Assembly: GCA_003214525.1 (NCBI GenBank)
Contig: QCLN01000010.1
Coordinates: 1 to 44,058 of the forward strand
Direction: 5' to 3'
DNA length: 44,058 nucleotides
Source of the DNA: Pelagibacteraceae bacterium AG-414-M23
GTDB taxonomy: Bacteria; Pseudomonadota; Alphaproteobacteria; Pelagibacterales; Pelagibacteraceae
Shown: piece after piece, positions 1 to 8,324 of the stretch
How the letters are laid out: each line of letters opens with the position of its first letter
Position numbering within the stretch: the stretch's first letter is position 1
The notes under the pieces: model-generated
The model's database searches: none
What the model was told of the DNA's origin: nothing
What the model saw: only the letters and a program-made list of their open reading frames with translations
Program-made: the position numbers and the translations under genes

Positions 1-1
1 T

Positions 2-208
2 GTAGTTGGAAAAGCAAAAGGATACTCATATGGACCAGCATTCAAATTTGAATATGTTTTATTAGTTCCAGTGAAAGGCAAAGAAATGAAAATCACTTTT
101 GATGATTGGATTTTTATGCAAGATGAAAAAGTTGCAATTAACAGAGCAAAGATGACAAAATTTGGAATTAGAGTTGCTGATTTAACAGTAGTGTTTGTAA
201 AAAATTAG
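2..208 (+). CDS. DUF3833 family protein, C-terminal part (5' end outside window)
   Basis: An open frame enters from the left edge and ends at the TAG at 206-208, giving about 68 C-terminal residues. The pattern FDDWIFMQDEKVAINRAKMTKFGIRV matches the conserved end of DUF3833 proteins, where a D-D-W motif is followed by a N-R-x-x-M-x-K-F-G-x-R-V motif; I quote it only as key residues D-W, N-R, K-F-G. The family is usually a small lipoprotein or secreted protein of unknown role, often near short-chain dehydrogenases and cyclopropane-fatty-acid genes. Here its stop overlaps the stop of the convergent dehydrogenase by a few bases. Any signal peptide lies outside the window. Family call is fairly sure; function is unknown. 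Confidence 0.75.
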   Translation, partial: VVGKAKGYSYGPAFKFEYVLLVPVKGKEMKITFDDWIFMQDEKVAINRAKMTKFGIRVADLTVVFVKN

Positions 209-966
209 TCCTTTTTTTGAAGCTTTGTTCCTTTTTTTAATAAATAAAAATATAATTTACTTGGTAAAAGTTTGAAAAATTTAAGTGTTAAAGTAAGTTC
301 TTTAGGAAAATGTATTTCAAAACTATTTTTCTTAGTTAATCCCTCATAGATTTTATCTGCTGCAAATTCTGGAGTTTTTAAAAACGGCATTTTAAAATCA
401 TTCTTATCTGTCATTGGGGTTTTAATAAAACCTGGCGATACCAAACATACTCTTACATTGTGTCTTTCGAAATCAAAGTACAAACTTTCTGCCAAACTAA
501 TTAAAGCAGATTTTGATGGTCCATATCCAGTTGTATTTGGCAAACCTCTATAACCAGCAATTGAAGATACTATAGTTATTATTCCATTCTTTTTATTTTT
601 GAAATATTCTTCAACAGCCTTTATGCAGTTTAAAGTTCCAAAAAAATTTACTTTAAAAACATTTTCAATTTGTTCAACATCTATATCTTTCTCTTTTTTT
701 GGACTCCAAGTTCCTGTAGAAAAAAAACATATATCTATATTTCCAAATTGGTCTTTAATTTTATTGAATACTTCTTTACACTTTATTTTATCAGTAACAT
801 CTAATGGAAAAGACTTTATACCTTCATTAGATTCAGAAATCTCATTTAATAAATTTTCTCTTCTAGCTGAGATTGCGACATTCCAACCTTCTTTAGCAAA
901 TTTTAAAGCTAACGATTTACCAATACCGCTACTTGCGCCAGTTATCCACACTACTTTTTTATTCAT
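205..966 (-). CDS. Short-chain dehydrogenase/reductase (SDR), NAD(P)-dependent
   Basis: A 253-residue classical SDR of normal family length. The N-terminal nucleotide-binding motif TGASSGIG is at residues 9-16. The active site is Asn107, Ser134/Ser135, Tyr148 and Lys152, in the Y-x-x-x-K arrangement, followed by the usual V-S-P-G-F-I-K-T-P-M stretch. The motif normally written N-N-A-G is S-T-G-T here (about residues 83-86), a looser version seen in several SDR subgroups. Arg35/Arg36 after the second beta strand suggest NADP(H) preference, which is inference. The C-terminus is basic and hydrophobic (about 225-253) and could associate with membrane. The substrate cannot be read from sequence. 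The gene is divergent from the FAD oxidoreductase and convergent with the DUF3833 gene, and pairs of SDR and DUF3833 genes occur together in other proteobacteria. Confidence 0.88.
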   Translation of the reverse strand: MNKKVVWITGASSGIGKSLALKFAKEGWNVAISARRENLLNEISESNEGIKSFPLDVTDKIKCKEVFNKIKDQFGNIDICFFSTGTWSPKKEKDIDVEQIENVFKVNFFGTLNCIKAVEEYFKNKKNGIITIVSSIAGYRGLPNTTGYGPSKSALISLAESLYFDFERHNVRVCLVSPGFIKTPMTDKNDFKMPFLKTPEFAADKIYEGLTKKNSFEIHFPKELTLTLKFFKLLPSKLYFYLLKKGTKLQKKD

Positions 967-1019
967 AATTTAATATTGTATTTAATTATTAATTTAATTT
1001 ATGCTAGTAATTAATTCTT

Positions 1020-2124
1020 ATGGATGATGTTGTAGTTATAGGTGGTGGTATTATAGGCGCTTCTGCAGCTTATTTTCTCTCAAAAGAAGGACGAAAAGTA
1101 AAAGTTATTGAGAGAGACCCAACTTATAAAAATGCCTCCTTTCCCTTGTCTTTAGGTGGTTTTAGAAGACAGTTCTTTCAAAAAGAAAATATTCTATTAG
1201 GAAAATTTGCTAAAGAATTCATATTTAATATCTCAGAGACCTTAAAAACAGAAAAAAATCCGAATCCAACAGCGAGCATGGTTGCAAATGGATATTTATT
1301 AATGTTTGGTCCCGAGCATGCGGATGAGCAATATAAAGCATTAGAAAATCATAAAGCGTGTGATGCAGGTACAAAAAATATAAAAGGTACTGAACTTTCA
1401 AAATATTTTCCTTATATAAATTCCGATGGAATAGAGACTGCAACTTTCACAGACAATAAAACTGAAGGATGGATTGATCCATTTATGTTTCATGCAGCTT
1501 TAAAAAGTAAGGCAATTGAATTAGGAGCTGAATTTATCAAAGGTGAAGTTAAAAGTTTAAACGAAATTAATGCAAAAAATAATTATCTCAGCCGCAGGTT
1601 GTTGGACTAAAGAATTATTAGAAGATATTCCTGTGGTTCCTCAAAAACATACTGTCTTTAGAGTAAAATGCCCAAAACATGTTCCAGAAATGCCATTAAC
1701 CGGAGATTTAACAACAGGAGTTTATTGGAGGCCAGAAGGAAAAGAATATTTAGCCGGCTCACCTATCTCAGTTTTTGATGCAAATGATTTAGAACCCGCA
1801 TGGAATGATTTTGAAGAACTTGTCTGGCCGGCTCTCGCAAAAAGAATTCCTGCTTTTGAAGAATTAAAATTAACTGGTGGTTGGGCAGGGTATTATGATT
1901 GTAATAAACTCGATAATAACGCTGTTGTTGGAAAACATCCTAAATACGATAATGTTTATATAGCAACAGGTTTCACAGGCAGAGGATTAATGCAAGCACC
2001 AGGAATAGGAAGAGCGTTAACTGAGTTAATAACTACGGGCTCTTATCAAACTATAGATATAAGTGCTTTTTCTGTAGAGAGAGTTTTAAACAGCGAAGTG
2101 AGACACGAACCTTACGTATTATAA
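1020..2124 (+). pseudogene. FOXRED1-like FAD-dependent oxidoreductase (DAO family), frame-disrupted
   Basis: Two overlapping frames, 1020-1610 and about 1570-2124, together make one DAO-family oxidoreductase. The first half starts with the FAD dinucleotide motif GGGIIGASAA (residues 8-17). The second half carries I-S-A-A-G-C-W, then V-Y-W-R-P-E-G, G-G-W-A-G-Y-Y-D and T-G-F-T-G-R-G-L-M-Q-A-P-G-I-G-R-A, closely resembling mitochondrial FOXRED1. The frames switch at an A run at 1574-1579. Removing one A would restore reading, but the joined protein would have only about 8 residues between the E-V-K-S-L strand and the I-I-I-S-A-A-G strand, where relatives have roughly 20. A small out-of-frame deletion of about 40 bp therefore fits better than a lone base error. 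Flavin-dependent amine or amino-acid oxidation is the family role; the exact substrate is unknown. It may be a true pseudogene or an assembly fault. Confidence 0.7.
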
Positions 2125-2127
2125 TTT

Positions 2128-4902
2128 TTAACCTCGTCTAACCTCGGCTTTATTTTTCTCAGTATCAACTTCAGTTTTAAACATGTTTGAAATTTTTTGA
2201 ACTTCCACGGATGAAACCTTGTATTCTGCGCATTGAGTTTCTTCATCTTTTCCATGACCAGTTACCATATTGACCATGTGTTCAGGGAAATGGAAAGTAG
2301 TAAATACAATACCTTCTTTAACTTTATCTGTAACCTCAACTTTTAAAGAAACTTCACCCCTTCCAGAATAAAGTCTTGCTACGTCACCAGTATTTAAATC
2401 TCTATTTTTTGCATCTTTTGGATGGAGTAACAAAATATCTTCATCTACAATTTCTATATTATTAGTTCTTCTAGTCATTGTTGCAGCATTATAGTGTTGC
2501 AATACTCTACTTGTAGTTAATATTAGAGGATAATCTTTTTTATTTTTTTCTATTTCGCTACTCTCTTTCCAGTCAAAATATTTAATTCTACCTTTTCCTA
2601 ATTTAAATTCTTTTTCATGTAGTATTTTTGTATCTGTTCCATCTTCTTTAACTGGCCATTGTAATCCTAATTTTCCTAATCTTTCTCTAGTTATACCTTT
2701 GAAAAAGGGAACAACATCAGCAATTTCTTCCAATACTTCATCAGCATTATATATATTTTGTTTATAACCAAGCTTTTGCATCATTTCTGTAACTATTACA
2801 CCATCCGGTTTTGTTCCTGGAAGAGGCTCAGCAGCCTTGTTAACTCTTTGAACTCTTCTCTCCGTATTTGTAAATGTACCATCTTTTTCTAAAAAAGTTG
2901 TTCCTGGTAAAACTACATCAGCATGTTTCGCAGTTTCACTCATAAATATTTCTTGAACCACCAATAAGTCTAATGCATTCATTGCTTTAACAACATGAGC
3001 ACTGTTGGGGTCTGTCTGAACTACATCTTCCCCTATAATCCACACAGCTTTTACTTCTTTATTTATTGCGGCATCAAAAATTTCAGGAATTTTTAAGCCG
3101 GCTTTTGTTGGATGAATAACTCCATATTTTTCAGTATAAAATTCTTGAATTTTTTTATCTGCTACTGGAAAGTAACCAGCTCCCTGGTGTGGTTGGCATC
3201 CCATATCAGCTGCGCCTTGAACATTATTTTGTCCTCTTAGTGGATTAACTCCAACACCTCTTCTCCCAATATTTCCAGTTATCATTGCAAGGTCAGCTAT
3301 TAACATTACTGTTTTGGATCCTTGTTCTTGTTCAGTTACTCCTAAACCATGAAATTCCATAGAATTTTTTGCAGTCGCATAAGCTATAGCTGCTTCTTTT
3401 ACTTTTTGCTTATCTACTCCCGCAACTTTAGCTAAATGATCTATGTCTAATTTTTCAATTCCTTTAACGAAGTTTTCAAAACCTTCCGTTCGACTCAAAA
3501 TAAAATCTTCTTTATATAATTTTGATTTTATTATGAAATATAACATCATATTTAAAACTGCTACGTTTGTTCCAGGTCTAACTTTAATATGATAATCAGC
3601 AAGTTTAGCCAAATCTGTAGTGATTGGGTCTAGTACAATAAGTTTTTTACCTTTCATTACTTGCTGTTTTATTTTTGATCCAGTAACTGGGTGTGCATTA
3701 GTAGGATTTGCACCGATAACCAAGAAAAGATCTGCATGATATATATCTTCCGTTGAATTAGTTGCAGCTCCTGTTCCAAATGTTTGTTGCATACCCCAAG
3801 CTGTAGGTGAGTGACAAATTCTTGCACAACAATCTATGTTGTTTGTACCGATTGCAGCTCTAATCATTTTTTGAAAAACATAATTTTCTTCATTTGTACA
3901 TCTCGCTGAGGAAATACCAGCAACAGCGTCTGGACCATTTTCTTTTAAAATTTTATCAAGCTTATGTTTTATATAATCGTAGGCTTCATCCCATGATGCT
4001 TCTTGAAATTTTCCATCTTTTTTAATTAAAGGTGATCTCAATCTATCTTTATGATCATAAAAACCAAAAGCATACCTTCCTTTTAAACAAGTATGTCCTG
4101 CGTTAACTTCAGTTTCTTTTGGAGTATCAATTGAAATTACTTTGCCATCTTTTATTGAAGCTTCTAAATTACATCCAACACCACAATAAGAGCAAGTGGT
4201 TCTAACTTTTTCATCGTAATCTGCAGATTTTGATGCAAACACATCTGAAATCGCGTCAGTTGGGCATGTATGTGCGCAAGCTCCACAAGATACACAAGAT
4301 GAGTCTCCAAATAACATATCATTATCTGTTGTGATTCTAGACTCAAATCCTCTTCCGCTCATTGTTAGCACAAAAGATCCTTGAATTTCATCGCACGCTC
4401 TTACGCACCTTCCACAGTTTATGCAGTTATCTAAATTCATTCTCATATAAGAATGAGAAGTATCTTTCGGTATACCTTTATTTTGTTTTGGGTTATTATA
4501 TCTGTGTTCTTTAATTCCAAGATCAATAGCTACATCTTGTAATTCACAATTATTGTTAACTTCGCACGTTCCACATTCCATAGGGTGGTCAGTTAAAACT
4601 AATTCTACTATATTTTTTCTTAATTTTTTAAGATCATCATTGTTTGTAAAAATATGCTGATTTTCTGCTACTGGAGTATGACAAGAAGCTACTACTTTAG
4701 TTGGACCATCTTTTTCTAAAGCAACTTCTACGGAGCAAACTCTGCATGCACCATATGGTGCTAAATTTGGATCATCACATAAAGTTGGTACTTTTTTTTC
4801 ACCTAAATAACTTTTTACAAACTTTAAAATCGAGTTATGATTAGACCCAATTTCATAAGGTTTACCATCTATAAATGCAATTTTTCTTTTTTCTGAACTC
4901 AT
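2128..4902 (-). CDS. fdsA: NAD-dependent formate dehydrogenase, molybdenum catalytic subunit (FdsA/FdhF type)
   Basis: A 924-residue subunit that oxidises formate to CO2 at a bis-MGD molybdenum centre in the cytoplasm. Visible cofactor sites in order: a NuoG-like [2Fe-2S] domain with Cys42, Cys53, Cys56 and Cys74; a His-Cys [4Fe-4S] site with His106, Cys110, Cys113 and Cys119; two ferredoxin-like clusters at Cys160/163/166/170 and Cys203/206/209/213; and the molybdopterin-domain cluster Cys237/240/244/272. The catalytic Cys363-His364 pair sits in R-I-C-H-S-P-T, so it is the cysteine rather than the selenocysteine form. The C-terminal MGD-binding domain contains L-T-T-S-R-V-L-Q-H-Y. The start codon overlaps the upstream fdsGB stop by one base (TAATG), indicating translational coupling. 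No fdsD-like small subunit follows. Confidence 0.96.
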   Translation of the reverse strand: MSSEKRKIAFIDGKPYEIGSNHNSILKFVKSYLGEKKVPTLCDDPNLAPYGACRVCSVEVALEKDGPTKVVASCHTPVAENQHIFTNNDDLKKLRKNIVELVLTDHPMECGTCEVNNNCELQDVAIDLGIKEHRYNNPKQNKGIPKDTSHSYMRMNLDNCINCGRCVRACDEIQGSFVLTMSGRGFESRITTDNDMLFGDSSCVSCGACAHTCPTDAISDVFASKSADYDEKVRTTCSYCGVGCNLEASIKDGKVISIDTPKETEVNAGHTCLKGRYAFGFYDHKDRLRSPLIKKDGKFQEASWDEAYDYIKHKLDKILKENGPDAVAGISSARCTNEENYVFQKMIRAAIGTNNIDCCARICHSPTAWGMQQTFGTGAATNSTEDIYHADLFLVIGANPTNAHPVTGSKIKQQVMKGKKLIVLDPITTDLAKLADYHIKVRPGTNVAVLNMMLYFIIKSKLYKEDFILSRTEGFENFVKGIEKLDIDHLAKVAGVDKQKVKEAAIAYATAKNSMEFHGLGVTEQEQGSKTVMLIADLAMITGNIGRRGVGVNPLRGQNNVQGAADMGCQPHQGAGYFPVADKKIQEFYTEKYGVIHPTKAGLKIPEIFDAAINKEVKAVWIIGEDVVQTDPNSAHVVKAMNALDLLVVQEIFMSETAKHADVVLPGTTFLEKDGTFTNTERRVQRVNKAAEPLPGTKPDGVIVTEMMQKLGYKQNIYNADEVLEEIADVVPFFKGITRERLGKLGLQWPVKEDGTDTKILHEKEFKLGKGRIKYFDWKESSEIEKNKKDYPLILTTSRVLQHYNAATMTRRTNNIEIVDEDILLLHPKDAKNRDLNTGDVARLYSGRGEVSLKVEVTDKVKEGIVFTTFHFPEHMVNMVTGHGKDEETQCAEYKVSSVEVQKISNMFKTEVDTEKNKAEVRRG

Positions 4903-6560
4903 TAGTTTTCTCTTACCATATCATCTTTCATTTCATCACCAAAATACTTTAAGATGTTCATAATTGGTGTTGGAATTGCACCACAAAGGGCACAAAGACA
5001 TCCTTTTTTCATTGTAATAAGAAGCTCATTTAATAATTTTAGAGGAATTTTAGCAGTTTTATTCTTAACTTGATCAAACATTTCTTTACCTCTGTACGAA
5101 CCAAGTCTACCTGGAAAACATTTGCCACACGATTCCTCTGCGGTAAATTCGAAAAGATGATGTATATAGTCAATCATACTGAAATCTTTTGGAATACTTA
5201 CAACACTTGCATGACCAAGCATAAATCCAGCATTTGTAAATTCTTGAAAGTCCAAATTTAAATTATCTATTTCTTTAATAGGAATAACACCCCCCAAAGG
5301 ACCTCCAATTTGAAATGCTTTAACAGGTTCTTTTAATCCACCACCAATTTCATAAAACACTTTTTTCATCGGTGTTCCCATATCAATTTCATAAACACCA
5401 GGGTTATTAAAAAAACTATCTAAACAAACAAGTTTTGTTCCTGCAGATTTTTTATTTCCAACAGAGGCAAATTTTTCGTATCCGTTTAGCAATATACCAC
5501 TGGCAGCCGCAAGTGTTTCGACATTATTAACCACAGTTGGTTTTTTGTATAAACCTTCCGTTACAGGAAATGGAGGTCTTACATCGACTTCAGCTCTTCT
5601 TCCTTCTATAGAAGCAATCAATGCTGTTTCTTCTCCACAAATATATGCACCTTGGCCAATACATATATTTAAATCAAAAGAGAAGTTAGTTCCTAAAATA
5701 TTCTTTCCAAGTAAGCCTTTTTCTTTTAAAGCATTTATACTTCCATTCAAAGCTTCTATAGATTTTGGATATTCACCTCTAATATAAAGAACTCCTTCAT
5801 CTCCACCGATAACATATCCACATATGACCATACCAAAAATAACTTTCAAAGGCTGTTCTTCTAATAAATATCTATCAGAAAATGCTCCTGAATCACCTTC
5901 ATCTGCATTACAAATTACGTATTTTTTTTTGGATTTTGTTTTGCTACAAAAATCCCATTTCATTCCAGTTGGAAATCCTGCTCCACCTCTTCCAGTTAGA
6001 TTTGAAGATAACAATGATTTAATAATATCTTTTTTATCAATTTTTAAAAAATCATTTAGATTATTTTTAAATTTTTCTATACTAGATAGCTTATCGTCCA
6101 TTAAGAAACTTGTAGTGGCAAAATTTTTGGAAACAAATTTTTCTTGAATAATTTCATCACCTTTTATTATTTGATCAATTTTTTTAATATCATTGCCTGC
6201 ATAATTTTCTCCATCATAATGAAATGCATGATTTTCATAGCAATAACCTAAGCAAAACATTTCACCCACTTTGTCATAACCAAGTTTTTCCTGTAATTTT
6301 TTTTTAAGATTATTTTGTGTTCCAGCACACATGCACGCACTACCATTACAAACAAATGCTTTTTTTTTTCTGTGTTCTGGTCTTAAAAATTCATAAAAAC
6401 TCTCCGCTCCATGAATAGTTGAAACTCCAACATGATATTTATCTGCAAGTTCTTTCATGCCTTCACCATTTTTAGAGTTTAGTGATCTTTCAGATAATTT
6501 TTGAAAAAGGTTATCTTTTAAACCTATTCTTCCTGATAGTTTGCTAATATTTTTTGACAT
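4902..6560 (-). CDS. fdsB: Fused FdsG-FdsB subunit of NAD-dependent formate dehydrogenase
   Basis: A 552-residue fusion of the NuoE-like and NuoF-like subunits that carry electrons from the molybdenum subunit to NAD+. Residues 1-135 form a thioredoxin-like [2Fe-2S] domain with Cys71, Cys76, Cys103 and Cys107. Residues about 180-450 are the FMN/NADH domain, with G-R-G-G-A-G-F-P-T-G at 190-199 and the G-E-E-T-A-L segment at 309-314. The C-terminal [4Fe-4S] site is unusual. The family pattern is S-C-G-x-C-x-P-C-R, but here it is S-C-G-K-C-F-P-G-R with Gly484 in place of the third cysteine. The last ligand region has three cysteines (521, 523, 526) instead of the usual one. Gly484 is encoded GGT, one base from the cysteine codon TGT. 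The gene lies between fdhD (11-bp gap) and fdsA (1-bp overlap). Confidence 0.93.
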   Translation of the reverse strand: MSKNISKLSGRIGLKDNLFQKLSERSLNSKNGEGMKELADKYHVGVSTIHGAESFYEFLRPEHRKKKAFVCNGSACMCAGTQNNLKKKLQEKLGYDKVGEMFCLGYCYENHAFHYDGENYAGNDIKKIDQIIKGDEIIQEKFVSKNFATTSFLMDDKLSSIEKFKNNLNDFLKIDKKDIIKSLLSSNLTGRGGAGFPTGMKWDFCSKTKSKKKYVICNADEGDSGAFSDRYLLEEQPLKVIFGMVICGYVIGGDEGVLYIRGEYPKSIEALNGSINALKEKGLLGKNILGTNFSFDLNICIGQGAYICGEETALIASIEGRRAEVDVRPPFPVTEGLYKKPTVVNNVETLAAASGILLNGYEKFASVGNKKSAGTKLVCLDSFFNNPGVYEIDMGTPMKKVFYEIGGGLKEPVKAFQIGGPLGGVIPIKEIDNLNLDFQEFTNAGFMLGHASVVSIPKDFSMIDYIHHLFEFTAEESCGKCFPGRLGSYRGKEMFDQVKNKTAKIPLKLLNELLITMKKGCLCALCGAIPTPIMNILKYFGDEMKDDMVREN

Positions 6561-6571
6561 ACTTTTTTCTT

Positions 6572-7414
6572 TTATTTAACTAATACTATTCTATTTTTAT
6601 TGCTATATATATTAAAGCTATCTTCTTTTACAAAACCAAGCAGAGTCATGTCAAAACGTTTAGCAAGGTCAATAGCGAGACTTGTAGGCGCACCCACACC
6701 TGCCATAACCCCAATATTAGCCATTAATCCTTTTTGCACTAATTCAAAATTCAATCTTCCAGAGCATGCAACAAATTGGTTTTTAGGATTTAATAAATTA
6801 TTTTTAATCGTATAACCAATTAATTTATCCAAAGCATTATGACGACCCACATCTTCACGAGTTGCAATAGCTTTTCCATTTTCATCAACCAAAGAACTTG
6901 CATGAATACCACCTGTTTTTGCAAATTCTGACTGTTCGTTCATTAATAATTTTGGAGAACTTAAAATAATTTCTTCCTTTATTTGAGGATAAAATAAATT
7001 TATTTTATTTGTTTTGATTACCTCTATAGAATCCAAAGAAGTTTTTCCACAAACTCCACAAGATGAGTTAGTTAAAAAATTTCTTTTTATTTTACCTATC
7101 TCTAAATTTTCAGTTTTGTTTATAGTTGCCTCAATTATATTTTGTAAATTATAATCTCCCGAAACATCACCTCGATGCTCAATAGAGTCTATTTCATTCA
7201 TGTTTTCTATAATTCTTTCGTTATATAAAAAACCTCTAATTAAATCTTCGTCATTACCGGGTGTTCTCATAGTTATAGATATATTTTGAATTTCCCATTT
7301 ATTATTTTTTTTATACTTTAGACGCATTTCCAAAGGCTCTTCAACAGAAACAAAATCTTTTAATTCTTCTATTTTAGAATTTTTTAATTTTGAAATATTG
7401 TATTTAATATCCAT
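6572..7414 (-). CDS. fdhD: FdhD, sulfur carrier / formate dehydrogenase accessory protein
   Basis: A 280-residue FdhD of typical length. FdhD receives sulfur from a cysteine desulfurase and delivers it to the molybdenum of the bis-MGD cofactor, which activates formate dehydrogenase. The conserved C-G-V-C pair is at Cys119 and Cys122. Other family marks are R-T-P-G-N-D-E-D-L-I-R-G-F near residues 50-62, R-E-D-V-G-R-H-N-A-L-D-K-L, and S-G-R-L-N-F-E-L-V-Q-K. It is encoded directly upstream of fdsGB with an 11-bp gap. In classical fds operons the FdhD homologue is called FdsC, so this gene very likely serves that role here. The gene upstream (HPP) ends 1 bp away, so it is probably co-transcribed. 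Confidence 0.95.
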   Translation of the reverse strand: MDIKYNISKLKNSKIEELKDFVSVEEPLEMRLKYKKNNKWEIQNISITMRTPGNDEDLIRGFLYNERIIENMNEIDSIEHRGDVSGDYNLQNIIEATINKTENLEIGKIKRNFLTNSSCGVCGKTSLDSIEVIKTNKINLFYPQIKEEIILSSPKLLMNEQSEFAKTGGIHASSLVDENGKAIATREDVGRHNALDKLIGYTIKNNLLNPKNQFVACSGRLNFELVQKGLMANIGVMAGVGAPTSLAIDLAKRFDMTLLGFVKEDSFNIYSNKNRIVLVK

Positions 7415-7415
7415 T

Positions 7416-7880
7416 TTATTTTGGGTATTTTTTTTTTAAAATAAACTTATTAATAACAATACCAAAAGCTAAAACAATAATTGATCCAGTAATTATAGGA
7501 TTAATTAAATAATCTAAAGAAACACTTCCTATTATAACAATAATTGGATTTCCTCCCGCGGGTGGATGCGTAACATTAAACAAAATCATTAAACCAACAC
7601 CTAAACCAACTGCTATGGGAATTGTAATAAAAATTGGTAATGGAACAAAGTTTAAAACTATAACGCCAACAGTAGCAGTTAAAAGATGACCAAAGAATAT
7701 ATTTTTTGGTTGTGCAAATGGGCTCTCAGGGTATCCATATAATAAAACCATTGATGATCCAAAAGATGCAATTAAAAATAATCCAAATGTAGTTTTATAA
7801 GTTAAATAAGTTAATGCTCCAATAGTTATGGCTGAAAAGAAAGCAGCTAAAACAGATTTAATTAAATTATTTTTTTCCAT
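7416..7880 (-). CDS. HPP-family integral membrane protein
   Basis: A 154-residue, highly hydrophobic protein with about four membrane segments. It contains the diagnostic H-P-P-A-G-G-N-P motif (about residues 105-112) followed by a hydrophobic I-I-V-I-I-G-S stretch. HPP proteins are small membrane proteins; cyanobacterial and chloroplast members have been linked to nitrite transport, and most bacterial ones are uncharacterised. The gene sits inside the formate dehydrogenase operon, with 1-bp gaps to the SufU-like gene upstream and fdhD downstream. This suggests, as inference only, transport of a small anion such as formate, nitrite or molybdate. No soluble domain or CBS domain is attached. 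Confidence 0.85.
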   Translation of the reverse strand: MEKNNLIKSVLAAFFSAITIGALTYLTYKTTFGLFLIASFGSSMVLLYGYPESPFAQPKNIFFGHLLTATVGVIVLNFVPLPIFITIPIAVGLGVGLMILFNVTHPPAGGNPIIVIIGSVSLDYLINPIITGSIIVLAFGIVINKFILKKKYPK

Positions 7881-7881
7881 T

Positions 7882-8280
7882 TTAAGATTTTAAAGCTTTT
7901 ATTATTGTTTTAAAAGGTAATAGAATACATTCTTTTCTTGAAATATTTTTCTTATTAAAAATTTTTTCAAACTGTTTCCACTCTTTAGTAAATTTTAGAT
8001 TAGTATTGTCAAAATATCTTTCTACAAAAGTTGATATTTCATTAATTTTTTGTACCGACTTATTAATTGATGAATTTGACAATAGACTTGCTGATGCCTG
8101 ACAATAAATGCAAGATTTACACTGATATCCAATTTTAGAGATTTTGTGCTTTTTTACTATTAAGCTAATTTCCATTTCGTCACCACACAATCGATTTTTA
8201 TTTTTTGACTTATGTGTAAAATTTTTAATATCCTTGTTGTTCTTTGTGTTTGCAGCAATCTTTAAAATTTCAATATCCAT
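7882..8280 (-). CDS. SufU/IscU-like iron-sulfur cluster scaffold protein
   Basis: A 132-residue protein with the three-cysteine pattern of U-type scaffolds. Cys32 with Asp34 sits in L-C-G-D-E, Cys57 in S-C-I-Y-C-Q-A-S-A-S (the SufU A-S-A-S signature), and Cys118 in R-K-E-C-I-L-L-P-F. These align with the ligand cysteines and aspartate of SufU/NifU N-terminal domains. It is shorter and more divergent than the housekeeping scaffold. As the first gene of the minus-strand formate dehydrogenase operon it probably supplies clusters to the many Fe-S sites of FdsA/FdsGB; this role is inference from context. Extra cysteines at 54 and 60 flank the second ligand. The start at 8280 leaves about 44 bp to divergent mobA, where both promoters must lie. 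Confidence 0.8.
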   Translation of the reverse strand: MDIEILKIAANTKNNKDIKNFTHKSKNKNRLCGDEMEISLIVKKHKISKIGYQCKSCIYCQASASLLSNSSINKSVQKINEISTFVERYFDNTNLKFTKEWKQFEKIFNKKNISRKECILLPFKTIIKALKS

Positions 8281-8324
8281 TTATAAACTTTAATTAAAAA
8301 ATTATTTGATTTATATTTCTTTTA

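Noticed and set aside
599-973. Plus-strand ORF of 124 residues opposite the SDR gene
   Set aside because: It lies antisense to a well-supported SDR with intact motifs; its composition is that of a reverse-frame shadow.
5070-6147. Several plus-strand ORFs opposite fdsGB
   Set aside because: They are antisense to a strongly conserved enzyme and show no motif or ribosome site.
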